A DNA stretch of 64,000 nt from Algoriphagus aquaeductus (lineage in GTDB: Bacteria > Bacteroidota > Bacteroidia > Cytophagales > Cyclobacteriaceae), in NCBI RefSeq assembly GCF_003253485.1, contig NZ_QKTX01000017.1, forward strand, positions 31,785 to 95,784, read 5' to 3'. The position numbers were made by a program, and so were the translations under genes. Positions 45,832 through 54,367 of the stretch are shown piece by piece (within the stretch, counting starts at the first letter, position 1; each line of letters opens with the position of its first letter). The notes below the pieces were generated by a model. That model was given only the letters and a program-made list of their open reading frames with translations, was not told the origin of the DNA and made no database searches.

Positions 45832-46965
45832 ATGAATAAAATGAGTACTTCTCTTCCCAAAAGCCGATTACTCCCCATTCTTTATTTTGTCAAAAGGCAG
45901 GTTTCAAAAGTCAAGCTGCTGACCTTGCTCAAAACCGGGCTCGTCACTAACGTGATGATTCAAGCCTATGCAGGGTATGGAAACGGTAAAGAAATCTACT
46001 TGGCGGGACGGGTACTCGAAGACAAAGGAATAGCTCCTTCCACTGCCTTGGACAGTTTTTGGAGCAATCTGGGAAAAATGAGAAAGCGGTTTCTTACGGT
46101 CGTTTTCCCCGGCGTCTATGTAAGTGCTACCTTCGAAAATCAAAAAATCACAGTCCAAACAGACGAGGAAGGGTATTTTGAAATCAGACTGCCTATTATT
46201 CCCAAAAGGGAGTTTGAAGAAGGCTGGAAACCCATTGAGTTGAGCATGGAGAACCCGGTGTCTCGAAGTACATCACTTCTTACTGCCGCCGGAAAAATCT
46301 ACTTCCCCTCACCCAAAGCTGAATTTGGGGTGATCTCGGATATCGATGACACCATCGTGAGTACCGGGGCCATGCGGATATGGGAGATGATTAAGGTGAC
46401 TTTTTCTCAAAATGCCCACACCCGAATCCCTTTCCCGGGAGTAGCGGAATTTTATCATTCCCTGCGCAAGGGAAGCGATGGCATTCTCAGCAATCCACTC
46501 TTTTATGTATCGAGCAGCCCATGGAATCTTTATGATTTTCTGATGGAATTTCTCGAAGCACATCAGATCCCCAAAGGTCCGCTCATGCTTCGGGACTTGG
46601 GACTGTCCAGAAATCAGTGGATAGCCGGCAGTCATAGAGATCATAAACTAAAACAGATCGAACATATTTTTGAAGTTTACCCCGACCTTCCTTTTATCCT
46701 GATCGGGGATAGTGGGCAGCAGGATCCGGAGATTTACCTCGAAGCCATTCAAAAACACCCACATAAAATTCTTGCGGTATATATCCGGGATGTTTCAAAG
46801 CGGGATCTCTCTGCTGTACAACGGACCTATGATCAGATGAACATTCCTTTGGTCCTTGTCGATGATACGCTGGAAGCGGCAAGACATGCCATGAATCAAG
46901 GCTGGATCGCCGAACAGTCTGAAGAAAAAATCAAAGTACAGTCCATTATTGATCAAAAAGGCTGA
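45832..46965 (+). CDS. App1/DUF2183-family phosphatase-like protein
   Basis: This 377-residue protein carries the App1 (DUF2183) catalytic domain, a HAD-like phosphatase: GVISDIDDTIVSTGAMRIWE (DxDxT) near residue 170, LFYVSSSPWNLYDFL and FILIGDSGQQDPEIYLE. The N-terminal 150 residues include a predicted beta domain (GRVLEDKGIAP, TDEEGYFEIRLP) common in this group. Yeast App1 is a phosphatidate phosphatase; bacterial members are mostly uncharacterised, so the substrate is unknown. It is convergent with the giant AsmA-like gene. Confidence 0.87.
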   Translation: MNKMSTSLPKSRLLPILYFVKRQVSKVKLLTLLKTGLVTNVMIQAYAGYGNGKEIYLAGRVLEDKGIAPSTALDSFWSNLGKMRKRFLTVVFPGVYVSATFENQKITVQTDEEGYFEIRLPIIPKREFEEGWKPIELSMENPVSRSTSLLTAAGKIYFPSPKAEFGVISDIDDTIVSTGAMRIWEMIKVTFSQNAHTRIPFPGVAEFYHSLRKGSDGILSNPLFYVSSSPWNLYDFLMEFLEAHQIPKGPLMLRDLGLSRNQWIAGSHRDHKLKQIEHIFEVYPDLPFILIGDSGQQDPEIYLEAIQKHPHKILAVYIRDVSKRDLSAVQRTYDQMNIPLVLVDDTLEAARHAMNQGWIAEQSEEKIKVQSIIDQKG

Positions 46966-46988
46966 TTAACCCTTCAAAAAACCCCAAC

Positions 46989-49900
46989 CTAGTCCTCCTC
47001 TTTTCTTACTGACTTGGGCACTTTGGGTCTACCCAGACCAACCGTGGCTCTCAATCCGGACAAAGTCGATCTCCACCACGCATGAATCACAAATTTTCGC
47101 TTGTCCCTTGGCACGTAAATTTCTCTTTTCACCAACTTCCCGGAACCACTTCTCGGATTGGACTTACTTGCAAAAAGATTGGCTGCAAGCGTATAAGCCC
47201 TGAGTTTTCCTCGACCGGGCTCCAAGGTCAAGCTGTCCAAAAATTGAATCTTAAGGTCCCGATATCCCAGGGCCATCTCACCAATAGCGTACTCCTCATC
47301 CAACCTGAAATTCCAAGCACCTTGGGTCACCTTGCCCTGAGTTGCCTCCACGAAAAGTGATTTCGAAAGAAAATCCGATACTGCTGTAAACTCAAAATCA
47401 CTTAGCTGCACCGAAACATCCATGGGATATCCTTCTTTGAAATACAGCAAAGCTTCCAATTGAGCCTCACTTTTTCCCATCAATTTTGATTCAATCCCCA
47501 ACCTGATTCGGTCCAAAGGATAGCCCTCTTCTTTTTTTCTGAGAAAAAAGGGAGCCATATCCATGCGTATAGAATCAAAATAGACCATTCCCGGCATCGT
47601 CGCCTTGGGAGCAAATTCGAAATAACGAATCCTACTGTCCCGTACTCTGAAGGAAAGAATGTCTGCATTGATTTTGGAATTTTCAAGCAAAAACTGAGGC
47701 ATGGGTCGATAGGCAGTAGAATCTACCGGAAGGCGCTTATCCCGAAACAAATCTACTTCAGCTCCATCCAGCAATACCTCCTCCGCTTGGATTTTTCCGG
47801 TCTCAACATAGTGGATGGGATCCAAACCCTTTATTCTAATTTTTTCGACCCGAGCCTTTACTGCATCCATTTGATAGGGTCGACTTCTCAAATACCCATA
47901 ATACCCCATGACAGGTTGGATAGAAAGCTGGTCAATCGCAAAATCTCCCTCATCATATCTCACGCTGCCCATTTCCAGCAAGTATAGACTGTCGGGTGTC
48001 ATGATGGAATACCCCTTCAAATTGAACGCAACTTGCTTTTCAGCCAGGTCTTTCAAATCCAGCTTTTGTTGGGAATTCAACAAATCAATCCCCAAATCAG
48101 ATAACCTGATATCCAATTGGGGGAAATTCAACCTGGGAATTAGCCCCTGACCTTTCCGGTGGAACGTTACTTTTCCGTTTTCCAAAACCACATCCTTCAA
48201 AAGAATGGATTCTAAAAGTTGGTTTTCAGTATTTAAAGGTGAATAGGATTGCTTAAAAGCACCCTTTTCCGCATCCAAATAAAGGTCAACAACAGGATTG
48301 ACGAGTCTGACAAGGTTTAGCTTCGCATTTTTTGTTTCCAAAATTTCCTGAAAAGTATTTTTCCGAATCTGAATCTGGTCAATCTTGGCCTCGACCACGG
48401 GGCTACCTGACTTTCCAAAATAATCTTTGGGGAATATCCTTAAATCTGAAAAAACGACTTCGTCACTCTGATCGCCAAAGGCAACATTTGAAAACTGAAT
48501 GGTATGAACACTATCCGGAAGCGCGAAGGTAAAGTCTTTCAAATCCAGACTAGCTGTCCCATAAATACTCGAAATATCTTCAGCATCTACAGAGAGGGTA
48601 TCCAGTTTAAATTGGGTAACCAAAAAATCAAACCCGGTTTTGATGGACTGAGCGGCTTGATTTTGCCCAAGGTAATTTAGCTGAAGAATCGAGTTGCTCG
48701 CCTTTACGGTATCGATCCTGATCCGGTCAATGGTTTTTTGAACCGACTTTTGATCACTTAACTTAGACTTGGAAGCAGTAGTTATTTTTCGGTCAATGGC
48801 TATTTCGATTTCTCCTGCCTCTATTTCCAGTTTCTCCAAATTCAGAAGATTCTCAAATAAAAACTCTTCCATATTCACTCCCTCCAGTTGGACTTTTGGA
48901 ATATTCAACGCAAGAGAAACCCGCTTTGCAAATCCCGTTCCCGGGACCAACAGGAGATTTTCCATAGCAATGGTTTTGGTCAGAGAGTTGTAATTGAGGT
49001 AATCCGTCTCCGCCAAATATTTCCCTCCGGCCAGGGTAAATGAATAGGCATTGAAGGTCAAATCCACCTCATCCGAAAAAAAAGTCCTATTCGTAGTAAG
49101 TGTATCTGATCCGTTGAGCGCAAAATTCCTCAGCTTCAAGGTCAGATTGTTCTCTTCAAAACTTGCTTTCTTATCTTGGGCCAGGCTTTCATATCGGATG
49201 GTGGCTTGATCTACATGGACTGAATCCACCCGGATGGATTGAAAATACCCCAAAAGCAAATCCTGAATATCTTTGGCCGAACTGGGGCCCTCATTGGAGT
49301 CTCTGTCTCCCTTAGACCTATAAGTTGTTATAAAAAAATCAGGGTTCGGCAGCCTAATTTTCCCGATGGAAAGCTGCTGATCAAAGAAAGCTGTTTTGAC
49401 ATCGATATTTTCAGCTCTGAAAAGCGGCACAAAAAATTCCACTGCGGAGGTTTTGCCATAGATATCCAACTGAGATTGAATCTGAGCTTGGTTTTCCGGC
49501 TTGATGGATAAATTCTGAACCTCCAATATTTTTCTTTTGGAATCTACAATGAGTTGGTCAGCAAAAATCTGATGAAGATTATCCCTCAACTTAAGCTGAT
49601 ATTGATTCAGTGCGAGGTAGATTTCTTGAACTTGAAGTTGATCCTGAACCGACAAATTGGAGTCTGGCAGGAGATGCAGCTCGTCAAGATTCAAACTGAA
49701 TCTCTCAAAGCCGATGTTGTTGCTTCGCTGCCCCTTTTCATCTTTAAACAAGACGGTTCCTTCCTTTACTTGAAATTTCTTGATGGACACCTCATTCAAA
49801 AATCCGGCAACCACCTCCAAGACCGCCACTTCTTCATCCTCCCTCAGAACAGTTTGCAACTCGGTAAATTCAATCTTTGGTTGATCAATCAGAAAATTGC

Positions 49901-51347
49901 CTGCTTCCAATTTTCCGGTTTGGTAAAGTTTCTTCAAATCCGCATCCAAAAGAACAAATTCGGGGAGTTGAAGGCGTATCAGGTTTCGGGGGATTCTGGA
50001 AATCTGCTCCTCCGATCGGGGAAGAAGGGAAAGATTGGATACAATCAGCTCATCCTTGAAAGAAGAAACTTTAACCTCCTCTCCCATCAAAACATGAATT
50101 CCATCTCCCAGGTATAGCTTTCCTCCTCTGATTTCCATGGAGGCATCCTGACCGTAGAAAAATTGATTTTCTTTTTTTTCAACCTCCTGGCCCAGGTAAA
50201 ACCCCACCATTTTAAAATCCAAAGCATCCAATTGAATTCTGTTTCGAAGGGAATCTTCCAATTCCTCTTTCAGAAAAGAAGCGTTATTGATAGACAACTC
50301 TTTAATCGAGATAGACTTTAACTTTCCTTTGATTAAATCATTCAAGTCCCCTGAGGCGACATTTTCCTCACTCCCAAAATTGGACTTGACCACCTTGATT
50401 TCGGGTTGATCCATGATCAGCTCATCTATCTCCAATTCGGAAGTCATAAATGCCTTGTTCAGATCCGAATTGCCAACCCGCAATCGATCCAAATGAAGGG
50501 AATAGTAAGCCTTACTCTCTTTTTCGAAAGAAGGAAGCATTGAAAAATTCCGGATATCAATGGTCCTGTCCAAAGATGAAATCCACACTTTCTCAGAAGA
50601 AAGCGTATGAATCCCATCGGGCAAAGGAAAAGTGGCATGGTCTAAGGTAAATTCAAATCCTTTGGCATTAAAAGGGGTGGACCATTCCTCACCGGTGGTC
50701 CAGTCCAAGTCTCTGACGACCAACGTCGTATTTTGCGCCGCTAACTCACTTTGGCTTAGGAACTTAAAGAAAAACACATTGGCGTGATCGATCTCAATCC
50801 GGTTTACAAAGAGCCCATTGAGTCTTACTCTAGCTAAACTTTTTTTGATTTCCTTTTCCAGAATTTTAACAGCAGACTCTTGTCCTTCTGCTTCTTGGGA
50901 TTTGGATCCTGGGGGGCTCTGATCGTCTGATTTCGGCATATACAATTCCACATTTGGATTGTCGAAATAGATCCTGGAAATCGTCAAGGTCTTCTCAAAG
51001 AAATCAAACCATAAACCTGTGAACCTGATCTGATCCACATTCATTTGAAAAAGTACCTGTTCGCTGGTAGAGTTTTCGGGATGAATTGGTTTAAAAACAA
51101 TCCCATCCAAAAGAAATCCTCTCCGAAGTAAAGAGAGGTTGAATCGATTGAATTCAACCTGATAAACCCCATTGGTGGATTTGTTGATTTCTTCTCTGGC
51201 GATCCCCGCCAAAAAGACATTGGACCCGAAATAAACCAAAAATTCCAAAGTCAGAAGGGACAAAACTGCAACTAAACTCCAGCGAAGTACCTTCTTTCTC
51301 AAAGGATGGGCAGTGATATGAGGTTTTTGACCCGACTGCAAAGCCAT
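46989..51347 (-). CDS. Giant AsmA-like membrane-anchored protein (repeating beta-groove candidate)
   Basis: This 1452-residue protein has one N-terminal membrane helix (LVAVLSLLTLEFLVYFGSNV) and a very long periplasmic part. The text repeats a loose unit of about 180-200 residues: a strand with 'I..I.L..P.V.L' (for example ISRIYFDNPNVELYMPKSD, RLVNPVVDLYLDAEKG), then 'I.I..L.V..A.I' (SISIKELSINNASFLKE, IRVDSVHVDQATIRYES), then a 'VHxLxxxxVxxSSxD'-like segment. This pattern resembles AsmA/TamB/DUF748-type proteins that form hydrophobic grooves carrying lipids between membranes. No known family is certain. The ATG at 51347 is chosen; a TTG at 51353 adds two residues. It ends convergent with the App1-like gene, itself a possible lipid phosphatase. 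Confidence 0.6.
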   Translation of the reverse strand: MALQSGQKPHITAHPLRKKVLRWSLVAVLSLLTLEFLVYFGSNVFLAGIAREEINKSTNGVYQVEFNRFNLSLLRRGFLLDGIVFKPIHPENSTSEQVLFQMNVDQIRFTGLWFDFFEKTLTISRIYFDNPNVELYMPKSDDQSPPGSKSQEAEGQESAVKILEKEIKKSLARVRLNGLFVNRIEIDHANVFFFKFLSQSELAAQNTTLVVRDLDWTTGEEWSTPFNAKGFEFTLDHATFPLPDGIHTLSSEKVWISSLDRTIDIRNFSMLPSFEKESKAYYSLHLDRLRVGNSDLNKAFMTSELEIDELIMDQPEIKVVKSNFGSEENVASGDLNDLIKGKLKSISIKELSINNASFLKEELEDSLRNRIQLDALDFKMVGFYLGQEVEKKENQFFYGQDASMEIRGGKLYLGDGIHVLMGEEVKVSSFKDELIVSNLSLLPRSEEQISRIPRNLIRLQLPEFVLLDADLKKLYQTGKLEAGNFLIDQPKIEFTELQTVLREDEEVAVLEVVAGFLNEVSIKKFQVKEGTVLFKDEKGQRSNNIGFERFSLNLDELHLLPDSNLSVQDQLQVQEIYLALNQYQLKLRDNLHQIFADQLIVDSKRKILEVQNLSIKPENQAQIQSQLDIYGKTSAVEFFVPLFRAENIDVKTAFFDQQLSIGKIRLPNPDFFITTYRSKGDRDSNEGPSSAKDIQDLLLGYFQSIRVDSVHVDQATIRYESLAQDKKASFEENNLTLKLRNFALNGSDTLTTNRTFFSDEVDLTFNAYSFTLAGGKYLAETDYLNYNSLTKTIAMENLLLVPGTGFAKRVSLALNIPKVQLEGVNMEEFLFENLLNLEKLEIEAGEIEIAIDRKITTASKSKLSDQKSVQKTIDRIRIDTVKASNSILQLNYLGQNQAAQSIKTGFDFLVTQFKLDTLSVDAEDISSIYGTASLDLKDFTFALPDSVHTIQFSNVAFGDQSDEVVFSDLRIFPKDYFGKSGSPVVEAKIDQIQIRKNTFQEILETKNAKLNLVRLVNPVVDLYLDAEKGAFKQSYSPLNTENQLLESILLKDVVLENGKVTFHRKGQGLIPRLNFPQLDIRLSDLGIDLLNSQQKLDLKDLAEKQVAFNLKGYSIMTPDSLYLLEMGSVRYDEGDFAIDQLSIQPVMGYYGYLRSRPYQMDAVKARVEKIRIKGLDPIHYVETGKIQAEEVLLDGAEVDLFRDKRLPVDSTAYRPMPQFLLENSKINADILSFRVRDSRIRYFEFAPKATMPGMVYFDSIRMDMAPFFLRKKEEGYPLDRIRLGIESKLMGKSEAQLEALLYFKEGYPMDVSVQLSDFEFTAVSDFLSKSLFVEATQGKVTQGAWNFRLDEEYAIGEMALGYRDLKIQFLDSLTLEPGRGKLRAYTLAANLFASKSNPRSGSGKLVKREIYVPRDKRKFVIHAWWRSTLSGLRATVGLGRPKVPKSVRKEED

Positions 51348-51390
51348 AGACAATTGAATAATTAGTCAAAAGATACCACAATTTTTCCCC

Positions 51391-51420
51391 AAAAAAGAAA
51401 AGCAGCCAAGTTTGGCTGCT
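51391..51420 (-). terminator. Intrinsic terminator of tRNA-like RNA copy 1
   Basis: AGCAGCCAA (51401-51409) pairs perfectly with TTGGCTGCT (51412-51420). The minus strand then reads TTTTCTTTTTT (complement of 51391-51400). It lies about 11 bases past the 3' end of the cloverleaf. Confidence 0.88.
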
Positions 51421-51431
51421 CTTTCCGGTGC

Positions 51432-51554
51432 TGTAGGAGAAGGATTCGAACCTCCACGAGGCAGTTAGGCAATAGTCCGGTTTGAATTACGCTTTGTTCT
51501 GTGGTCCTCACCCCCGAGACAGGAGGGCTTGTCTGCCAATTTCAACATCCTACA
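51432..51554 (-). ncRNA. tRNA-like RNA, copy 1: class II body, GUC anticodon, 55-nt variable domain
   Basis: Read on the minus strand, the 123 bases fold as a full cloverleaf. The acceptor stem is TGTAGGA/TCCTACA, followed by T8 and G9. The D-stem is TTG/CAA with loop AAATTGGCAGA, nearly that of tRNA-Leu. The anticodon stem is CCCTC/GGGGG with loop CTGTCTC (anticodon GTC at 51520-51518). The T-stem is GGAGG/CCTTC with loop TTCGAAT. Base 73 is G. The variable region is 55 nt (normal class II: about 10-24), closed by GAGG/CCTC, with an inner hairpin and a conserved CCTAACT. CCA is not encoded (GCACC follows). The anticodon loop equals E. coli tRNA-Asp except U37. It has its own terminator at 51391-51420 and lies in a gap with no protein gene. 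It is not an ordinary tRNA-Leu or tRNA-Asp; function unknown. Confidence 0.75.
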
Positions 51555-51906
51555 ATTTGTAAGTTTGAATTTGGGAAAAGGGCTTGCTTCCATCGCAAGT
51601 CCTAATCCCCTGATAATCAAAAAGCTCTTACGAGCTTGATGAAATCGATTGAATAGGTTTGAGATACTTGATGCCTCAAAGTTAGAAAACGAGACGGTTT
51701 ATTAAAATATTTGCAACTTTTATTTTATTTTTTTACACTATTGTCATTAAATACTCATTTTTATTACATATTTCTGAATTTGTTGGCTAAAATCATCGGT
51801 AAGATTATAAAATTGTTAACCAGGAAACTATACTGAAAAATACCTCCTATTCATTTCGGGTACAGGTCAGTTTGAAAAATTTTATTTGTTTATTGAAAAA
51901 AAAGGC
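51555..51906. other. Spacer between the two tRNA-like genes
   Basis: This AT-rich spacer holds two short hairpins (GGCTTGC/GCAAGTCC near 51587-51607 and AGCTC/GAGCT near 51629-51642). A TAACTTTG -7-like box on the minus strand (51677-51684) could serve copy 1, but has no TTG at the usual distance. No protein gene is seen. Confidence 0.4.
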
Positions 51907-51941
51907 AATAAAAAAACCACAGAATAAAATTCCATGGTTTT
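51907..51941 (-). terminator. Intrinsic terminator of tRNA-like RNA copy 2
   Basis: AAAACCA (51913-51919) pairs with TGGTTTT (51935-51941), with an inner GAAT/ATTC stem. The minus strand continues with a T run (complement of 51909-51916). It lies about 30 bases past the cloverleaf. Confidence 0.8.
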
Positions 51942-51973
51942 AGTCAATTAACAATAAACCCAAAATAACCTGC

Positions 51974-52097
51974 TGTAGGAGAAGGATTCGAACCTCCACG
52001 GAGTAGTTAGGCAAAATTACGAGCTCGCTAATTGCTTTATCCCATGACCTCCACCCCCGAGACAGGAGGGCTTGTCTGCCAATTTCAACATCCTACA
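51974..52097 (-). ncRNA. tRNA-like RNA, copy 2: class II body, GUC anticodon, 56-nt variable domain
   Basis: This copy repeats copy 1 exactly from the acceptor through the anticodon stem (46 bases identical) and over the T-arm and 3' acceptor. The middle of the variable domain differs. Its closing stem is GGAG/CTCC where copy 1 has GAGG/CCTC, a compensatory change that supports a real structure, and its inner hairpin is stronger (GCAATTA...TAATTTTGC). CCTAACT is conserved. An eighth acceptor pair (C-G) is possible. The 3' end reads GCAGG, so CCA must be added after transcription. The anticodon is at 52063-52061. A near-consensus promoter lies 35-67 bases upstream and a terminator follows, so it is an independent gene. 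Confidence 0.75.
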
Positions 52098-52131
52098 GTA
52101 TGTGTGTGAACTTTTAGCTTAAATGCTGATT

Positions 52132-52164
52132 CAAATATAGTAGGATCACAGCCTTTTTTACAAA
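52132..52164 (-). promoter_or_regulatory. Promoter of tRNA-like RNA copy 2
   Basis: On the minus strand TTTG (52161-52164), a 21-bp spacer and TATATTTG (52132-52139) match the Bacteroidota consensus. The predicted start near 52125 gives a 5' leader of about 27 nt, as expected for an RNase P substrate. Confidence 0.65.
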
Positions 52165-52367
52165 TTATTCAAAGATTACAGAAAAAATTTACAGTATTTT
52201 TAAGGAAATCGATTGAATTATGACGATTTGAAAAAAAATCAAGTGGTTTTAAATCTCAGATTAACAAATTCGCAATAATCAAAATACATATTGCTATTTT
52301 GATCATAAAAAGACTGTTTTATTGTAGTTTTTACATCATTTCAGCCGATATATTAAATTATTTTTAA
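52165..52367. other. AT-rich gap downstream of rluD
   Basis: Between the rluD stop and the RNA promoter the sequence is very AT-rich with no gene or clear terminator. Confidence 0.4.
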
Positions 52368-53402
52368 TCAATCTGACTGAACATAGGATTCCCATTTTTT
52401 CAAAACCGATGAAAAATCCTCTGGAAGAGGTGCTTCAAAATACAGCTTTTCCTTGGTCACCGGATGTACAAACCCCAGACTCATGGCGTGAAGGGCCTGC
52501 CTGGGCATTAATTCAAAACAATTCTGCACAAACGTTTTATACTTGGCAAACTGTGTTCCTTTTCGGATTTTATCTCCGCCATACATCGCATCATTGAATA
52601 AGGGGTGCCCCAAAAACTTCATATGCGCTCTTATTTGGTGAGTTCGACCGGTTTCCAAATTACATTGGATGAGTGAGACATACCTCAATCGCTTGATTAC
52701 TTTCCAATGGGTCACCGCGTGCTTACCCTGACTTCCATCCGGAAACACGTCCATTACTTTGCGGTCTTTGGCGCTCCTTCCCACATGACCTGTAATCGTG
52801 CCCGAATCTTCCGCGGGTTCACCCCAAACTAAAGCCACGTAGGTTCTGTCAATCGTATGATGAAAAAATTGAGCTGCGAGTGGAGTCATTGCCTCCTCTG
52901 ACTTAGCGATCACCAGGAGTCCGGAGGTGTCTTTGTCTATTCGATGCACCAAACCAGGTCGTCCTTCATTGCCTTTCATCTCAGGCAAATGCTGAAAATG
53001 GTGTACCAAAGCATTGGCCAGCGTACCATTCCAATTGCCATGGGCTGGATGCACGACCATCCCCGGAGGCTTATTGACCAAAAGCAGATACTTGTCTTCG
53101 TAAACAATATCCAGCGGAATATCCTCCGGGATCACCTCGGTATCCCTGCGAGGCTTGTCCATGAATACCTGAATATCATCCAGAGGTTTGATCTTATAGT
53201 TCGCCTTGACAGGCTTGCCGTTGACCAAAACCGTTTCATTTTCTATGGCCTGTTGGACTTTATTTCGGGTGACGTGGGCTATTTTTTCGGTCAGGAATTT
53301 ATCAATCCGAACGAGAGATTGTCCTTTATCAACTAAAATGCGATGGCGTTCGAATAATTCTAACTCGTCCTCTTCAAACTCCTCTTCTGGCTGTTGGCTC
53401 AT
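52368..53402 (-). CDS. rluD: 23S rRNA pseudouridine synthase, RluD-type
   Basis: RluD makes pseudouridines in helix 69 of 23S rRNA. This 344-residue protein has an acidic N-terminus (EEEFEEDELELFE), an S4 domain (VRIDKFLTEKIAHVTRNKVQ) and the RluA-family catalytic motif GLVHRIDKDTSGLLVIAK with the essential Asp. LETGRTHQIRAHMKFLGHPL follows. The length is slightly above the usual 320-330. A TATTTTTG box sits 4 bases upstream of the start, so its transcript may be almost leaderless. The RluD call rests on family similarity; other RluA-type specificities are possible. Confidence 0.88.
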   Translation of the reverse strand: MSQQPEEEFEEDELELFERHRILVDKGQSLVRIDKFLTEKIAHVTRNKVQQAIENETVLVNGKPVKANYKIKPLDDIQVFMDKPRRDTEVIPEDIPLDIVYEDKYLLLVNKPPGMVVHPAHGNWNGTLANALVHHFQHLPEMKGNEGRPGLVHRIDKDTSGLLVIAKSEEAMTPLAAQFFHHTIDRTYVALVWGEPAEDSGTITGHVGRSAKDRKVMDVFPDGSQGKHAVTHWKVIKRLRYVSLIQCNLETGRTHQIRAHMKFLGHPLFNDAMYGGDKIRKGTQFAKYKTFVQNCFELMPRQALHAMSLGFVHPVTKEKLYFEAPLPEDFSSVLKKWESYVQSD

Positions 53403-53449
53403 TCCACAAAAATAGGAGGATGTCGCTTAACTTTGGCAAAAGTCTCTAA

Positions 53450-54367
53450 ATGCTTCCCATCCATCCAACAGATACCACGCCTCTTTTCCACTCGCTTTTC
53501 GAAGAAAAAAAACTGGAAGTCGCTATCCTTAGGTTGGATCAAATCCATTGTGAGATTTCCGGAAACAAATTCTTTAAGCTTAAATACAATCTGGAAGAGG
53601 CAAAAAAACAGGGAAAACCCGCTGTTTTGACCTTTGGAGGCGCATATTCCAATCACATCTATGCCACAGCCTCCGCAGCAAGAGAGGCAGGTCTAGCGTC
53701 TATCGGGATCATACGAGGTGATGGGATGGATTCGAATAATCCCACCTTGATTCATGCCCGTGAGCAAGAAATGCGCCTGCATTTTGTCTCGAGAGAAGAT
53801 TATCGAAAGAAAAATTCCAAAGCGTATATCGATCAACTTCTCTCCCAATTTGGAGATGTTTACCTAATCCCCGAAGGTGGTACCAATGCACTGGCCATCA
53901 AGGGTACTGCTGACATTTTGCAGAAAAAGCACCAAGATTACACCCATATCTGTACTTCGATAGGAACAGGAGGCACATTTGCAGGATTGGCAAAAAGCCT
54001 CCTGACCCACCAAAATCTTCTCGGATTTTCCTCGCTCAAAGGTGAGTTTATGAGAGCGGAAATCAGGAATTTACTACACGAGTCTGGGATCACCTCCAAG
54101 GGAAAATGGGAGGTCTTGTCCCAATATCACTTTGGGGGTTATGCAAAATGGACGGATGAATTGATTGACTTTATCCACTGGTTTTGGAGCGAATTTCGAA
54201 TTCCGTTAGACCCCATTTATACCGGAAAAATGGCATACGCATTTTTTGACTTAGTCCGAAAAAATCATTTCCCCGAGAGCGCAAGGATACTTTTGATTCA
54301 TACCGGTGGACTACAGGGCAATGCGGGATTTACCAAGCGCACAGGAATCCAACTTCCTACTCCTTGA
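53450..54367 (+). CDS. PLP enzyme of the ACC deaminase / D-cysteine desulfhydrase family
   Basis: This 305-residue type II PLP enzyme has the family start and Schiff-base lysine region (EISGNKFFKLKYNLEEAK), the substrate-binding stretch LTFGGAYSNHIYATASAARE, and the phosphate loop CTSIGTGGTFAGLAK. PEGGTNALAIKGTADI is another family block. Members deaminate 1-aminocyclopropane-1-carboxylate or release H2S from D-cysteine; which applies is not decided by these motifs. Bacteroidota members are often labelled ACC deaminase. Its end overlaps the convergent AlbA_2 gene by 11 bases. Confidence 0.85.
   Translation: MLPIHPTDTTPLFHSLFEEKKLEVAILRLDQIHCEISGNKFFKLKYNLEEAKKQGKPAVLTFGGAYSNHIYATASAAREAGLASIGIIRGDGMDSNNPTLIHAREQEMRLHFVSREDYRKKNSKAYIDQLLSQFGDVYLIPEGGTNALAIKGTADILQKKHQDYTHICTSIGTGGTFAGLAKSLLTHQNLLGFSSLKGEFMRAEIRNLLHESGITSKGKWEVLSQYHFGGYAKWTDELIDFIHWFWSEFRIPLDPIYTGKMAYAFFDLVRKNHFPESARILLIHTGGLQGNAGFTKRTGIQLPTP

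Noticed and set aside
51432..52097. Ordinary tRNA-Leu, tRNA-Sec, allo-tRNA or tmRNA
   Set aside because: Leu needs an xAA/xAG anticodon and A73; Sec needs UCA and a longer D-stem; allo-tRNAs have 8/4 or 9/3 stems, here 7/5 (or 8/5); no tmRNA tag frame or 5' consensus is present.
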